In this document: positions 53,701-64,000 of the stretch, piece after piece
Numbering within the stretch: the first letter of the stretch is position 1
How the letters are laid out: each line of letters begins with the position of its first letter
NCBI GenBank assembly: GCA_942159475.1
Contig: OW804098.1
Span: 78,051,178-78,115,177 of the forward strand
DNA: 64,000 nt
Reading direction: 5' to 3'
Origin: Sthenelais limicola
Taxonomy: Eukaryota > Annelida > Polychaeta > Phyllodocida > Sigalionidae
Position numbers and translations under genes: made by a program
Notes under the pieces: generated by a model
Told to the model about the DNA's origin: nothing
Databases searched by the model: none
The model's input: the letters and a program-made list of their open reading frames with translations, nothing else

Positions 53701-56700
53701 AATATTCTAAAGAGTTCACCAAAATGTTCTAATATGCTCACATACATATGTTTCATTTATTTTGAACCTTGATCATACTCGGTTCATGGCCCACAACTTA
53801 CATGATTACTTATCATAAAGAATCACATGAATACAGGTCATTGCTTCTAATACAGTTTATTATACACGCATTGCTCTGAAAATAACGTATCTAGTGTGAT
53901 TTGCGCATAGTGCGTATTCAACTAGTGATTTACGTGGGGTTGCCATGGCAACCAATCTGGGGTTGGTTTTTTTTACCAAGATTACCGGTAAAATCCAAAT
54001 TTATGACTCGATTTGTTTATATTTTCATGATTGAAAGCACATTGTATAATACATCTGTTAACTAACTCATTGGTTTCAGTCGCTTAGAATATTGCACTCG
54101 TTGCTACGCAACCTGTGCAATATTCACCCTCCTTCAACCAACTCGTTAGTTAACCTGTATATATCTAATGTTTCAACCTGCTATATATCATTCTTCATAT
54201 CTGCTTCAGGTTAGAAATGATTTCCTCAATTTACGAGTACCCGTATGGATTACGGACATGGCGTTTCTACCTGATAGTGATAAGATAGTAACTGTAACTG
54301 GTCATCATCAAGTAAGTTCAATAGTGTACCTCACATACTATCAAATGTAATGTCTTCGATTGTTATTGAAAAAAATATAGTGTACAAATATCTGAGGTTC
54401 GCATACACCTATATTTGTACTTTTAATTATTTATCATAGCTCTATAAATTAACGATTTGAATTATTTACAAATGTAGATATTTTCGTAATTATCACGGAG
54501 GCCTTGCCTTAATTTCATGGCTACTCCTTGTATTTCTTTTCCAATTGGTAGTACATAGTAGGCCAGGTTTTTCTTCTGTAAAAGTCTAGTTTTTAAATTT
54601 CAGATGCGAGTTTACGATCCCAGCACCCCACAACGGAGACCTGTTGTGGATATCGAGTTTGATGAATATCCAATTACCGCAATGAGTCTTCGTAACGGTT
54701 ACAAGTATGTAAAATTAATACACTACTGGACCATGAATAATTAATAATCAACTAGAAGCCCCTCGTGTATCACGGGTAGGAATTTATAAAATGTATTTTC
54801 CAGGGTGGCGCAATACAAAGCAGATAAAAAAATATGGGCCAAAATGTGTTCCACCTCCTTTTGTCTGTGTATCACCTTGTGGGGTTCATGCCCCTTTCAC
54901 AAAATCCACCAAAGTATGGTGTCAAACAACCGATCCCCACACACACACACAAAAGAATTCTGCCTGACTGTCCCACGCTTACCAGATACCCTGGTCTCCC
55001 CTCATCTCACGGGTCCCCCTCCCTACTCCTCCCCTTATCGGCATAGGGCCTATAATATTGTTATATACGAGCCTTTTAATCATGCATGTGTATACCTTGC
55101 AGTGTTAACAGATGGAGTGAATAGAGACAAGGTGTATTAAAATTGATTAATAAAGTGAATTTGATATTTTACTTGCAGCCAAGTAGTTATTGGAAATACC
55201 CAAGGCAAGATGTGTTTGATGGACCTCCGCAAAGGTATGATTTATTCAAGGAAACAACTTAATTTTTGCCATTTTGAAAAGAGTTGAAAGATTCGTGTTA
55301 AAATGTGTCCTTGAATTCTTTCTTTGATTGAATCCTTGATCCAATCAACAATACATTAATAATATTCATGTTATGTATTTCCTAGCAGTTATTACACGTG
55401 ACGATAATTCCAATCTCAATTTTAAATATTTAATTAATTTCTTAGACCATTGAATCCCCCACTTACAACATCAATGTCCATTATTATGAAAGTAATAACT
55501 ATTCAATCATGGTGTAATTCCACTGATTTAGTTTATATCTGACGAAGTCGATACCAGGTAGAACTTGTTCTATGACAATATTTATTTAAATTATATAATA
55601 TAAAAAAAAGACAATATTTATTTAATGTGGTATTGAATTGTTCCAGGAGCATTAGTCCACAGTTTCAAAGGATTTGCTGGCTCCATTCGTGCCATCGCCT
55701 GTCACCAGACAGAGCCAGTTGTTGCATCATGTGGATTGGACCGAATTCTGAGAATTCACGATATAGAATCAAAACGATTGCTTGATAAGGTGTGTCATGA
55801 TTTATTTTTTTAGGATTATTAAGGGCAGGGTGGGTCCAATTATTTTTATGAATTGCTCACCCATTTCTGTGAAAAGTTGTAATGGAAACTAAGATAATCG
55901 GATTGATAGATGAATGTTAAAATAGATGAATGTTAAAATAGATAATTATTTATCTCTATTGCTGGCATTCCAATGTAGTAAGTCTGAATTGAAACACGGT
56001 TTCACCATATGCTATGGATTTTCTTTTAGTTCTACCTAAAGTCGAGATTAAACTGTTTGATGCTGACACCGGATTGGAGTGATCAAGAAGAAAACGTTGA
56101 AAAATTGTCTGAAAACGGCGAGGCAGAACAGACACCTGATGAGAAGGATGGCGATCCTGATGACTTGTGGGACCAAATGGATGAAGTGTTGGTGAAAAAG
56201 AAAGTCAATACTAATTCGTCTAAACGAGCAAATCAGGAAAGTTCGCAAACATCAGAAGGAAACGAACCACCAAAAAAAAACAAACGAAAAAGTATGTTTC
56301 ATCATTAATTAACTTTGCTATATATTCCGCTTTCTTCCTTTATTATAATGTAGAGATAATGGAATCTAAATGTTAACGGGTATTCATTTTAAAAATGCAT
56401 CAGCATCAACTGGAACCGAATACAATGATTTCCCTTGAAGTTTACCATTAGCTTTAAATCTCATTTTCCCCTCCTATCACATAACTTTAAAAATAATAAA
56501 TGGATAACGGGAATATAGCAATAAATCGTAAGGTCAGGTTCTGATATCAACGTTTCTGTTCCTTTTATACGTTTATATCGACTTAGGAAAAATATAAAGG
56601 AGACATTACACAGTACTTTTCTTATATTTTATTTTTGATTACATTGGGAAGAATACATTAGCGATCCCATTCTAGACCCACTATTATTTCATGGAGACCA

Positions 56701-56765
56701 TCATTTTATCCTAATATATTTTAATTATTCGTGTTTTATGATTTCTAGAGTTGAAAAAGACGTGA
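47738..56765 (+). CDS. WDR74: WDR74 homologue (yeast Nsa1), 11 exons
   Basis: Exons 47738-47792, 51897-52000, 52409-52530, 52947-53013, 53323-53466, 54210-54311, 54604-54704, 55179-55234, 55647-55789, 56030-56291, 56749-56765. Phases fit throughout and give 390 aa (human about 385). The start has a strong context (AAGATGG). Family blocks include VFVGAETGLLKG at the N-terminus, CHLPGGEGIIRSLA, IATGGKENDLKIWDL, VTVTGHHQMRVYDP, VVIGNTQGKMCLMDLRKG, and ASCGLDRILRIHDI followed by YLKSRLNCLML. These are blades of a seven-bladed WD40 propeller. The tail is acidic, then lysine-rich (KKNKRKKLKKT), a nucleolar targeting type. In other eukaryotes the protein sits on pre-60S particles in the nucleolus and is released by the NVL/Rix7 ATPase. 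Confidence 0.95.
48134..48585. mobile_element. MITE copy A, 452 bp, in WDR74 intron 1
   Basis: Ends are inverted repeats (GTTCCACAGGTCGGAATAAG... and its complement at 48558-48585, 28 bp each). Interior rich in CGGTT/AACCG words. No coding capacity. Confidence 0.75.
48604..49045. mobile_element. MITE copy B, 442 bp, inverted relative to copy A
   Basis: Ends TTCCACTGGTCGGAATAAG... and complement (49019-49045). Its interior is, block by block, the reverse complement of copy A, with about 18 bp between the two. Together they form a 0.9-kb inverted repeat. Confidence 0.75.
49090..50335 (+). repeat. Tandem pair of a roughly 0.6-kb repeat in WDR74 intron 1
   Basis: Unit 1 (about 49090-49730) and unit 2 (about 49790-50335) share long blocks. 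Examples are GAATGAAGCCAC.CCTATCTA (49390, 49976), GCAGTGTTGTAGCTGGTTAC (49450, 50049) and CACATCATCCACGCCCT (49694, 50296). Similarity is high but with small indels. Non-coding; frames in it are by-products. Confidence 0.7.
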
Positions 56766-56918
56766 AGTTACTAGTGAACATAAGACCTGCGGAATCAAGT
56801 CATCATCCATCACTTTTCATCCCACAAGGAATATCTTCCATGCAACATTTACAGTGACTGCATCATACATCACTAGACACTTCTTTAGGTCAATCTTAGG
56901 TCAAAAATGTACAAACCC

Positions 56919-56924
56919 AATAAA
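56919..56924 (+). promoter_or_regulatory. Polyadenylation signal candidate for WDR74
   Basis: AATAAA about 155 bp after the stop codon, followed by a T/A-rich stretch. Confidence 0.6.
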
Positions 56925-57442
56925 AATATTTTTTAAAAATTCTGGAGTACGATTTCCACCGCATCTATTCATCATTGCCAACTTAACCTACATTAATCTA
57001 ATGACAAATTGCTTATAAAGAATAGATGATTACTTTGATTTATAATTACTATAACAATTATTTTATCACAATTCATTCAGGTCAAAAACTGTAACACTAT
57101 TCCCAGTTTAAACCTAACAGAACTTAAGCACCAGCTATATTACGCAAGCACTTACATGTATATTAGTTATTAGCCTCATACTTTCAGGTTAATTCTGTTT
57201 TCGTGCATGGTAGAACATTTTCTTCATTAGCATTCGGCCAACATGGCAGGTCAATAATGTACAATTGCTTACTTGTGCACGTCATTCTCCATTAGAAATC
57301 TTGTACATTATCTGCAGAAAATGTCATTACGGCATAGCAAATAAAAATTTGATGAAATACACATTTACACCACCGCTTATTGAAATGTTTGTTATTGTTA
57401 TATCAATCATATATTGCAATACCTAGCGTCAACTAGAGCAAA

Positions 57443-60400
57443 TCATGCAGCCTTGCTGGTCTTATCACGAAATCCTAGCATAGTTACTGGCACCAAAAAC
57501 CATATCATATCAGATGCTAAGTCTTCATTTAAAGACGACCTGGCATTCTCTAACATGGAATCTCGACTTGGTGAAGGAAGTGCAGTTTCTTGAAGTAAAT
57601 CGCCCAGCATATCTAAGCCAGGTTCCTCTTGTCTCTCATGATTGGGAGATTCCTCAACACTTTCTAATCTTGTTATCTTCCTTTGTAATCCAGGGAATGT
57701 TTTTCCCTTGCTTGTTCTCTTCGAGACAGGAGTGGCATTCGGTAACGGTGAAAACTGGGGTCTATTTAGTCCGCCCACTGTTGCTACTGGACTGTCATAA
57801 TCAAAGGGTTCTACACCAGATATATTGAGACTAGCATCAAGCTGACTAATCTCCGGGTCAATTTCACGGCCTTTGCACACGAAATTAAAAATAAAATGTT
57901 TCCCTCGGTGGCTTAGTCTGTAGCTTGGTTTAGAAATCATGCCAAGATTTGGAGCTGCACTATCTCTAGAGGCTCGAACTAATACATGGACTTTCGTACC
58001 TGGTTTACAAGGTTTTACTGTGCCAAAAATATCTGAGGTTACTAAAGTCTGAAAAAGTGCCATGCGGCAGTTTGTCCAGTTGAGCATTTTTCCATCGTAG
58101 CACTTAGTCGGGAACCGTAGTCGGTAGACTTCTTTTGGACTAACCACCGTTGCACCAAATAATATGAGAACTTCAGAGATTGGGTCAACTGTCGAGAACA
58201 ATTCCTCGATGATTTTGAACATTTTAATCAATGCTGTCATAGCATTGAGTCTCTTGAGGGCCTCCAATTTCTTCCGCCCTGCAAGGCGGCCCTTTGGCAC
58301 CTTGCGGTCTGCTAAATCCTGATGGGATGAATAAAGAATAAAATTAGAATACATAGTGTGGATTACAGCCTATATACATTTTCAGGTTTCAGAAAAGGTC
58401 CAGGTTAACCAAAAGTTATGCAAAAGAGAATTAATATGCAAGGAAACCGAGTTATAGCGAAATATAGTGTACTAGGTATGTAACTAGTGCTTTGGTTTTT
58501 CCAATGGAATTATTTTTTTAAACAAATGCAAATACAAATTGTAGGCTAGAGTTGGAAGAAAGATTCGCTAAATGTGTATTGGAAGATTCGCTGATCAAGT
58601 TGAACTTTTAATGACGCCGATTGGCTTTGTATGGCCCAGGCAGTAATCCTAACACGGTAACAAGTTACAACCAGTCTTTAAATTAGAAATGCACACAAAA
58701 AATGAATGATGTCAGACCGTTTGACCAAAAACGTCTCAACGTTCTAAGTCATATCTGTGGCTATGTCAAGCTACCTAGCCTTAACCTAAACCATCTATAG
58801 TATAGTTACCGGTACATAAATTCATAATCTTGGGTGACTGAACATAATATCTAGACAATTATGGCCCAAAATACCCCTTTTTACAGATAAATACCAAGTA
58901 TGAATTAAAAGGTTTCATGCCCCCCCCCCCCCTTAGTGTTGCAGTACCCATGTATCCGAAATACATGGGTACTGCAACACTAACACTATTTTTTGGCATC
59001 AATTGATCGCAAAAAGAATTAATATATCTACAGGGTCCCCGCGCTTTTGGTCAGAAGAAATTCTAGGCCCATTTCAGTAATTTTCAAGGCCCGTTGACGG
59101 GACCAGTAGGTTGTACTTGTAGTTATTGATGTGGCCAATGATGATATTTTATACCGAGATTTTAAATCAACCTCCGTTTTTCAACTTACTTTTGAGTCAC
59201 TCGGTGTAAGGTGCGAGAGGGCGAGTCAGGGGAAAGTGTACAGTAAGTGAAAGAATCTTCGAAAATTCCAAAGCCATTTAATTGATTCCGACAGGATTCA
59301 AGACTCATAATTATAATGATTTTCCAGGAACTTCGACCAAATTGCCCATTTTCCAGGCATTGAATTTACTTTCCAAATTCAAGGCTTTTCCAGGCCCCAC
59401 AGAGACCCTGTATATGTATATAATTATTCTCTAATAATGAGGGGATAGACGTATGATAAACCTTTGCGATGGGGATAGAAATAATTGATCGCAGTAGACT
59501 TTTGTGATGACATGGATTCAACCGTTTGTGATAAGAGATTTGCGATGGCGATCTGACCGTACATGATTAGCAGACGAAGCAAGATGGCTCATGGAGGACA
59601 GGCTCTCCCTGTACCTCGCAATAGGTTGTAGTCCAATCTCTTTTTTATTGAATACAAAATGAATTGATGTTAAAATATATGAAAAAAAAACTAAATTTAT
59701 GTTTTTAAAATATAAGAAATTAATTAATTTTAATGTGTTTTGTATACCTGTTAGTTTTTCGTATTTTTGAGAAAAAAGTTTAGCTCTCATTTTAGAATCA
59801 TTTCACTAAAACGACTTGGAAAAAGCGACCTAGCTTCCTGCATCAGATATGGAGTGAGTGAGTGAGATTGGTTGTTTTACGCCCTTATCAACACATTAAA
59901 GGTTATGTCAGAGGTATACATACATGTACATATATGTATAGCTCTGGTTATGTCAAGGGTGGAAGAGCTTCAGTCACAAAACTCATACCAAAGCAGAGCA
60001 CACTACAGTACTGCAATCAAATGTCAAGCACATTTACTTTTCGCGATGGACTACAGATCTCGAAAAAATATTAAAACATGCCAAATAATTTTGCGATGAA
60101 CTCCGTTGGGGAATTCGTCATTTGTAGTTACCCCCGGCCCCGCCCCACCCACACCAACCTGCCCTATGTTTCCAATGTGCTGGGTGTAGCCAGCTGCCTG
60201 TAGGTAAATCGTCATCGTTCGACATATTTTTAAAAAAATCAGTAAGGGCCTATTACGTAAATAAATACATGTAGTTACAATTATGGGTCTATCCATCATA
60301 GTCAGTCGAACCTCTATTAAAATTTAAATCAATTGTCATGGGTCCAGAAATAATTCAAATTAAATAAATAACAGAATGTAAATATCAATCACTATGAATG

Positions 60401-61098
60401 TAAGTAGGCCTATACCAGGTACCCGGTACTAAAAAACCATCAACTGTCTATATTTTACGGTAATATTTGAGTGGTGAAATACAAATTAAAATGCAGTGGT
60501 GTAGCCTAAGCCTCTATAGTCGCAATAATAGTAGCTTGTTAGCTATGTTTATAATAATGTTAACCCTTTCATGACATGAGCCCTATCAATATTTAACTGC
60601 CAATACTAGGCATGGAGCAAATCATATATCAAAAATTTGATATATGATTTGCTAATCAATATCAAAATTCAAATGACGACGCAATATCTTTAATAATACT
60701 AATAATAAGACTATAAGTAAGGATTGTTGCAGGATAATCGCAACATCAAATTAATGGAGAAAAACTCGATGGAATCCAATTTTCCAATATTATTCACGGC
60801 AATATCATCGGATCCTATGAAATGGACACCTACAAATTCACCAAGAGTGGCGAGACCCGAGACCATAACTTGGCATAAGGCTCAAGACAACCTATTTTCG
60901 CCCACGCACCTGCTGATCCAGTTCATAGTCTCTTTTCACCAGTTCATATGAGACTGGTATTTGTCCTCGTTGATGCGTCAGGTATTTCAGTAACTCCACC
61001 GTAAGCTTAGCTCGCATGCTAGACTGTACTAAACCTTCAAATACAATATTACATTCTGTCGCATGGTTTTGAAATTGATGCATCTTCGCGGCAGCCAT
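57443..61098 (-). CDS. MAD2L1BP: MAD2L1BP / p31comet homologue, 2 exons
   Basis: Exon 1 is 61098-60910 (ATG, ending DQQ at donor GTGCGT). Exon 2 is 58318-57443. The phase 0 join gives 354 aa (human 274). Exon 1 has LTVELLKYLTHQRGQIPVSY, matching the ELLKHIMYQRQQLPLPYE region of p31comet. Exon 2 has EVLILFGATVVSPKEVY (human RVLILLGGNALSPKEFY), a SYRLSHRGKHF strand and the C-terminal DMIWFLVPVTMLGFRD (human YIWFQAPVTFKGFRE). p31comet is a HORMA-fold adaptor that brings closed MAD2 to the TRIP13 ATPase, disassembling the mitotic checkpoint complex. Between the last two blocks lies an extra stretch of about 100 residues, Ser/Pro-rich and probably disordered. The gene converges on WDR74. Confidence 0.92.
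58933..58983. repeat. Perfect 23-bp hairpin in MAD2L1BP intron 1
   Basis: The arm 58933-58955 (TTAGTGTTGCAGTACCC...) is the exact reverse complement of 58961-58983, with a 5-base loop CCGAA. A C-run precedes it. It could be a young foldback or a small-RNA precursor. Confidence 0.8.
59031..59410. mobile_element. MITE-like element, 380 bp, in MAD2L1BP intron 1
   Basis: CAGGGTCCCCGCG at the left and CAGAGACCCTG at the right are imperfect inverted ends, flanked by TA on both sides. The interior has TTTTCCAGG and AAGGC words repeated in both orientations. Such CAGGGTCC..GGACCCTG elements are frequent in aquatic animal genomes. Superfamily not assigned. Confidence 0.55.
60616..60653. repeat. 18-bp perfect palindrome in MAD2L1BP intron 1
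   Basis: AGCAAATCATATATCAAA and its reverse complement are separated by 2 bases. AT-rich cruciform-prone site. Confidence 0.7.
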
Positions 61099-64000
61099 AG
61101 CCCGTCCTAGCTGGTGCGAGGTTTACCCGTCTTTACCCATTCGGAGAACGCACATGAAACCCAACATAGCAGTTCATAGTCTCTCTGCTAAAAGTGAAAT
61201 CTAGGCCGCCTACGGTAGGCCTACTTTAGTCCACAGAACTATAACAGTTAGGGTGCGTTCATTAATTATACCAGGAAGTGAGCGTTCATTAATTATGCCA
61301 GGGGAGGGGGACTGGGGCAAGATATTAGTGCAACTAAGTAAGGTTGGGGCGGTGGGGGGGGGGGGGGGGGGGGGGGGGGGATGTTCTGGTGCAAAAATTT
61401 AAAGGGGATGGGGCATTTTTCTGGTGCACAATTTTTTAATTAAACAACAATTTTCGTGGAGGAAATAAGGTCCTGCAAAATTCATGATTGCCTCCTGTTA
61501 GCACAAATCTTATGACCCGGGAATACTTATCATTTGTTTCCACACCTCAGTGATGTAGGAAGCAATTTAAACATTGGCCCAGGGGGCCAACTTTGTCCCA
61601 CAAAGTGAAATTGTATATCTTGAGTTGATCATCATAAGTTGATTTGGAAATAGTTAATTTCCTATATGACACATACAAGGTTTAGCTAAGATTGTGTGTC
61701 ATCGCAAGTGGTGTGGTTGACAGTGGAGTTTGTATTCCGAATTTATATCTCTATTTAATACCCTGTATAGCTCTGTATGGCTGTTTTAATGATGAAATTT
61801 ACTTATTGTTTGTCCACTTCATTTTGAAGTTAGTTTATTCTTTAATTTCATTAATATCTTCATATCTTGGGCTCACTTTTCTTTTAAACTCGCACATTTA
61901 GTTATTAATGTCATTCCTTGATTTGGGAAAGAATTAGAGATGCTAAGATCAAATTAAGCAAGAAAAGTGAGTTAAATGGGATTCTGGGTTATTAGGGTAT
62001 CTGGACCAGAGGCATGTCCTAATCCTCAGATCAGATAAGAATGGTATGTCAGCCTACTTTGCTAATTTGTATCTCTGCCTAGAACTCGGCGTTTTAATGG
62101 GAATATAATGACATTTTGCAGTCTTAATTGATTTATGAAGGCAATTTGTGGTTTGAGACAGGAGGCTTTCCCTTTGCTGGAAGGGACTTTCTCAACTTCG
62201 GGCCTAGACTACTAACCTTGGGTTTATTTTCGGTGAAAATGGTTTTCTCACAAACTTGTCTATAGTTGCAGAAGTTTACTAGCATTTTATATTATTGAAA
62301 TCTTGGTCTGGAGGTACTTTAAGCAATTTAGTCTGCTTCACCGATGGAAAATGCATCAGAAATACCCTACTTTTGCATATCTGGCATAAATATTTAGAAT
62401 TCTAGAGGGAAGAAACTGTTTTCTTGTCTTAAAATTATAAAAAATATTGCTAATATAAAAAAATTGGTGTAAATAGAAACAAAATATATGTCCACTCATG
62501 GTTACATGTTTATTCAAATTTCATATCATGACCCTGGGTACTGAATAATTTAAAAAATATATATTTCTAATATCCCATTGGTTAATGTGCAATGCAAAAA
62601 TGTCTGGGGAAGTCTGTATATGTCACTATAACGTGCCTATTTAAAACTAGAATACAAATTGGTATAAATACCAAGAGGAATCAAGTGGATATGTCTTAAG
62701 ATAGCTTTCAATGTATTATCCTATACAATGAATGTATTTGAATATTTTAGTTTTCTTTGGAATTACAGCATATAAGATATATTTGGGAAGTGTCTATGTC
62801 ACCATAAAATGCTGGACATTTTAGTTAGCAAAAAATAAAATATTTAGAATTAGAAAAATTAAAGTATGGCTGAAGATATGTCATCAATCACATAGCTCAA
62901 ACATAAACAGCCGCATTATAGCCCTGCTGTGCATTATTGCACCTCAAGAGTGCTAAAGATGATGTCATCGTAACATGCTGGCATGTTACAGTGAGATAAA
63001 ATATGTGACATAATAATTATGTCACATTATTTAAACATTGATATGTATAGAGAACCTTTCTATATAGAGAACCTAATTTTGCTTCTAACTACTTAAAAAG
63101 AATTCATATTTACCTTCCTAAACACCCAATACATACAGAGAGTGGAACACGCTAGCAATAATAAAATGTCCATAAAATTTGATCATAATTATGTCATAAG
63201 TTTCCAATTTCGTCTATATTAGCAGCAACATGTTTAGTTCATGTACGGAAAAAAAATCAATAGAAGCAATTTTTAAAAAATGAGAACTTTCAGTCCTGGC
63301 TGGCCAAATGACGACCAATTGGTGGAATCTGGAGGAATTCATTTTCAGCATTCAAATTTTAAATTGAAGGTAAAAATAGGGGGGGGGGGCCCAAACCATA
63401 CTCTGGCCCCCACCCACTTTCATTGGTAGGGTGGGGGTGGGGGGCATGGCCCATGTGCCCCCCCCCCCCCCCCCGGTTCCGACATTACTGAATTAGTATG
63501 CTGGGTTGAAGACTTATAGTCTTCTCAACCCGACAAGCAATCCGTACATCAAAGTATAAGGCTTGCCAAAACATATTATAGTAAAATATTGTTGTAACAT
63601 TGAAACATGAATAATTAAATAAGTATAAGTAGTTACCTGACCCTGTTTTTATTTAGCCCTCTCTCTCTCCCTGGGTCACTTTATTATACCAGGAGGGAGG
63701 GTAGGCAGGAGACACATACATTCTTATTAATTATTACGAGTGCCAGACCAATACAATAATTCCAATTAGCATAATTATCAATGTAACATCGCACACACGA
63801 ATAGAGCAATAATAATCCTATTAATTAACCTTTGTAATAATTTAATGAAGATGGATCCTAATGACCCTCCCCTACTTGGTTGATTACTCATTAGCAGACC
63901 CCCTCCTTATATGGCTTATCAAAAAAAAGGGTCGCCTCTGGCTCTCCCTTGGAGGAGCTGGCCTGGCGGGCAGCTCAGACCCCGCCCCCTCCGCTGGTAG
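61099..64000. other. No gene; upstream of MAD2L1BP, repeats and low-complexity tracts
   Basis: The first few hundred bases should hold the MAD2L1BP promoter; no TATA box is evident. GCGTTCATTAATTAT...CCAGG occurs twice in a row (61255-61303), followed by a G-run of about 27 (61354-61380) and GGTGCAAAA words related to the 34.6-kb and 37.1-kb repeats. Two adjacent palindromes lie at 62971-63028 (GTAACATGC and TGTGACATAA arms). G- and C-runs recur at 63380-63476. No exon recognised. Confidence 0.5.

Overview
This is a window of nuclear DNA from an animal. It is AT-rich, has GT-AG spliced genes with phased exons, and is crowded with transposable elements. The protein-coding genes are animal housekeeping genes and there are no operons or Shine-Dalgarno sites. 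Recurrent 'taggcctac'-like words and the repeat content (Tx1/L1-like LINEs, DIRS/Ngaro elements, a Ty3/Gypsy element, DUF7869-like genes, MITEs) suggest a marine invertebrate. An echinoderm or hemichordate would fit, but I cannot fix the phylum from sequence alone.

Left part, 1-37 kb, is repeat-dominated. It holds a MITE with perfect 22-bp ends (1.6 kb), two LINE copies meeting tail to tail (5.7-9.1 kb), a possible solo LTR (9.2-9.6 kb) and a 5'-deleted Ngaro/DIRS element with its split direct repeats (10.5-12.8 kb). The centrepiece is an apparently intact 11.66-kb Ty3/Gypsy retrotransposon (13146-24808) with identical 413-bp LTRs and a 4-bp target duplication. It carries gag, pol and a third long ORF with two C2H2 zinc fingers instead of an envelope. 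Gag and pol are in a -1 frame relation, with a GGGAAAC slip site and a downstream stem. The retrotransposon sits inside an older TIR element whose right half carries seven copies of an AAAAAACGTCGCC motif. Further right are more DIRS relics, a broken multi-exon DUF7869-like gene (28.5-31.2 kb), a LINE relic and a 735-bp TIR element.

Right part, 38-61 kb, has four complete genes whose exons I joined by splice sites and reading phase. These are a DHHC palmitoyltransferase of the ZDHHC22/24 type (+, 4 exons, 302 aa), an uncharacterised methyltransferase-like protein (-, 9 exons, 313 aa), a WDR74/Nsa1 homologue for 60S ribosome assembly (+, 11 exons, 390 aa) and a MAD2L1BP/p31comet homologue for spindle-checkpoint silencing (-, 2 exons, 354 aa). 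The methyltransferase-like gene and WDR74 are head to head with 143 bp between start codons, so they very likely share a promoter. The other neighbours converge. Introns are full of MITEs, including a 0.9-kb inverted pair in WDR74 intron 1.

The last 2.9 kb has only simple repeats and low-complexity tracts. I found no rRNA, tRNA or CRISPR feature. All family assignments rest on reading the translations; no database search was possible.
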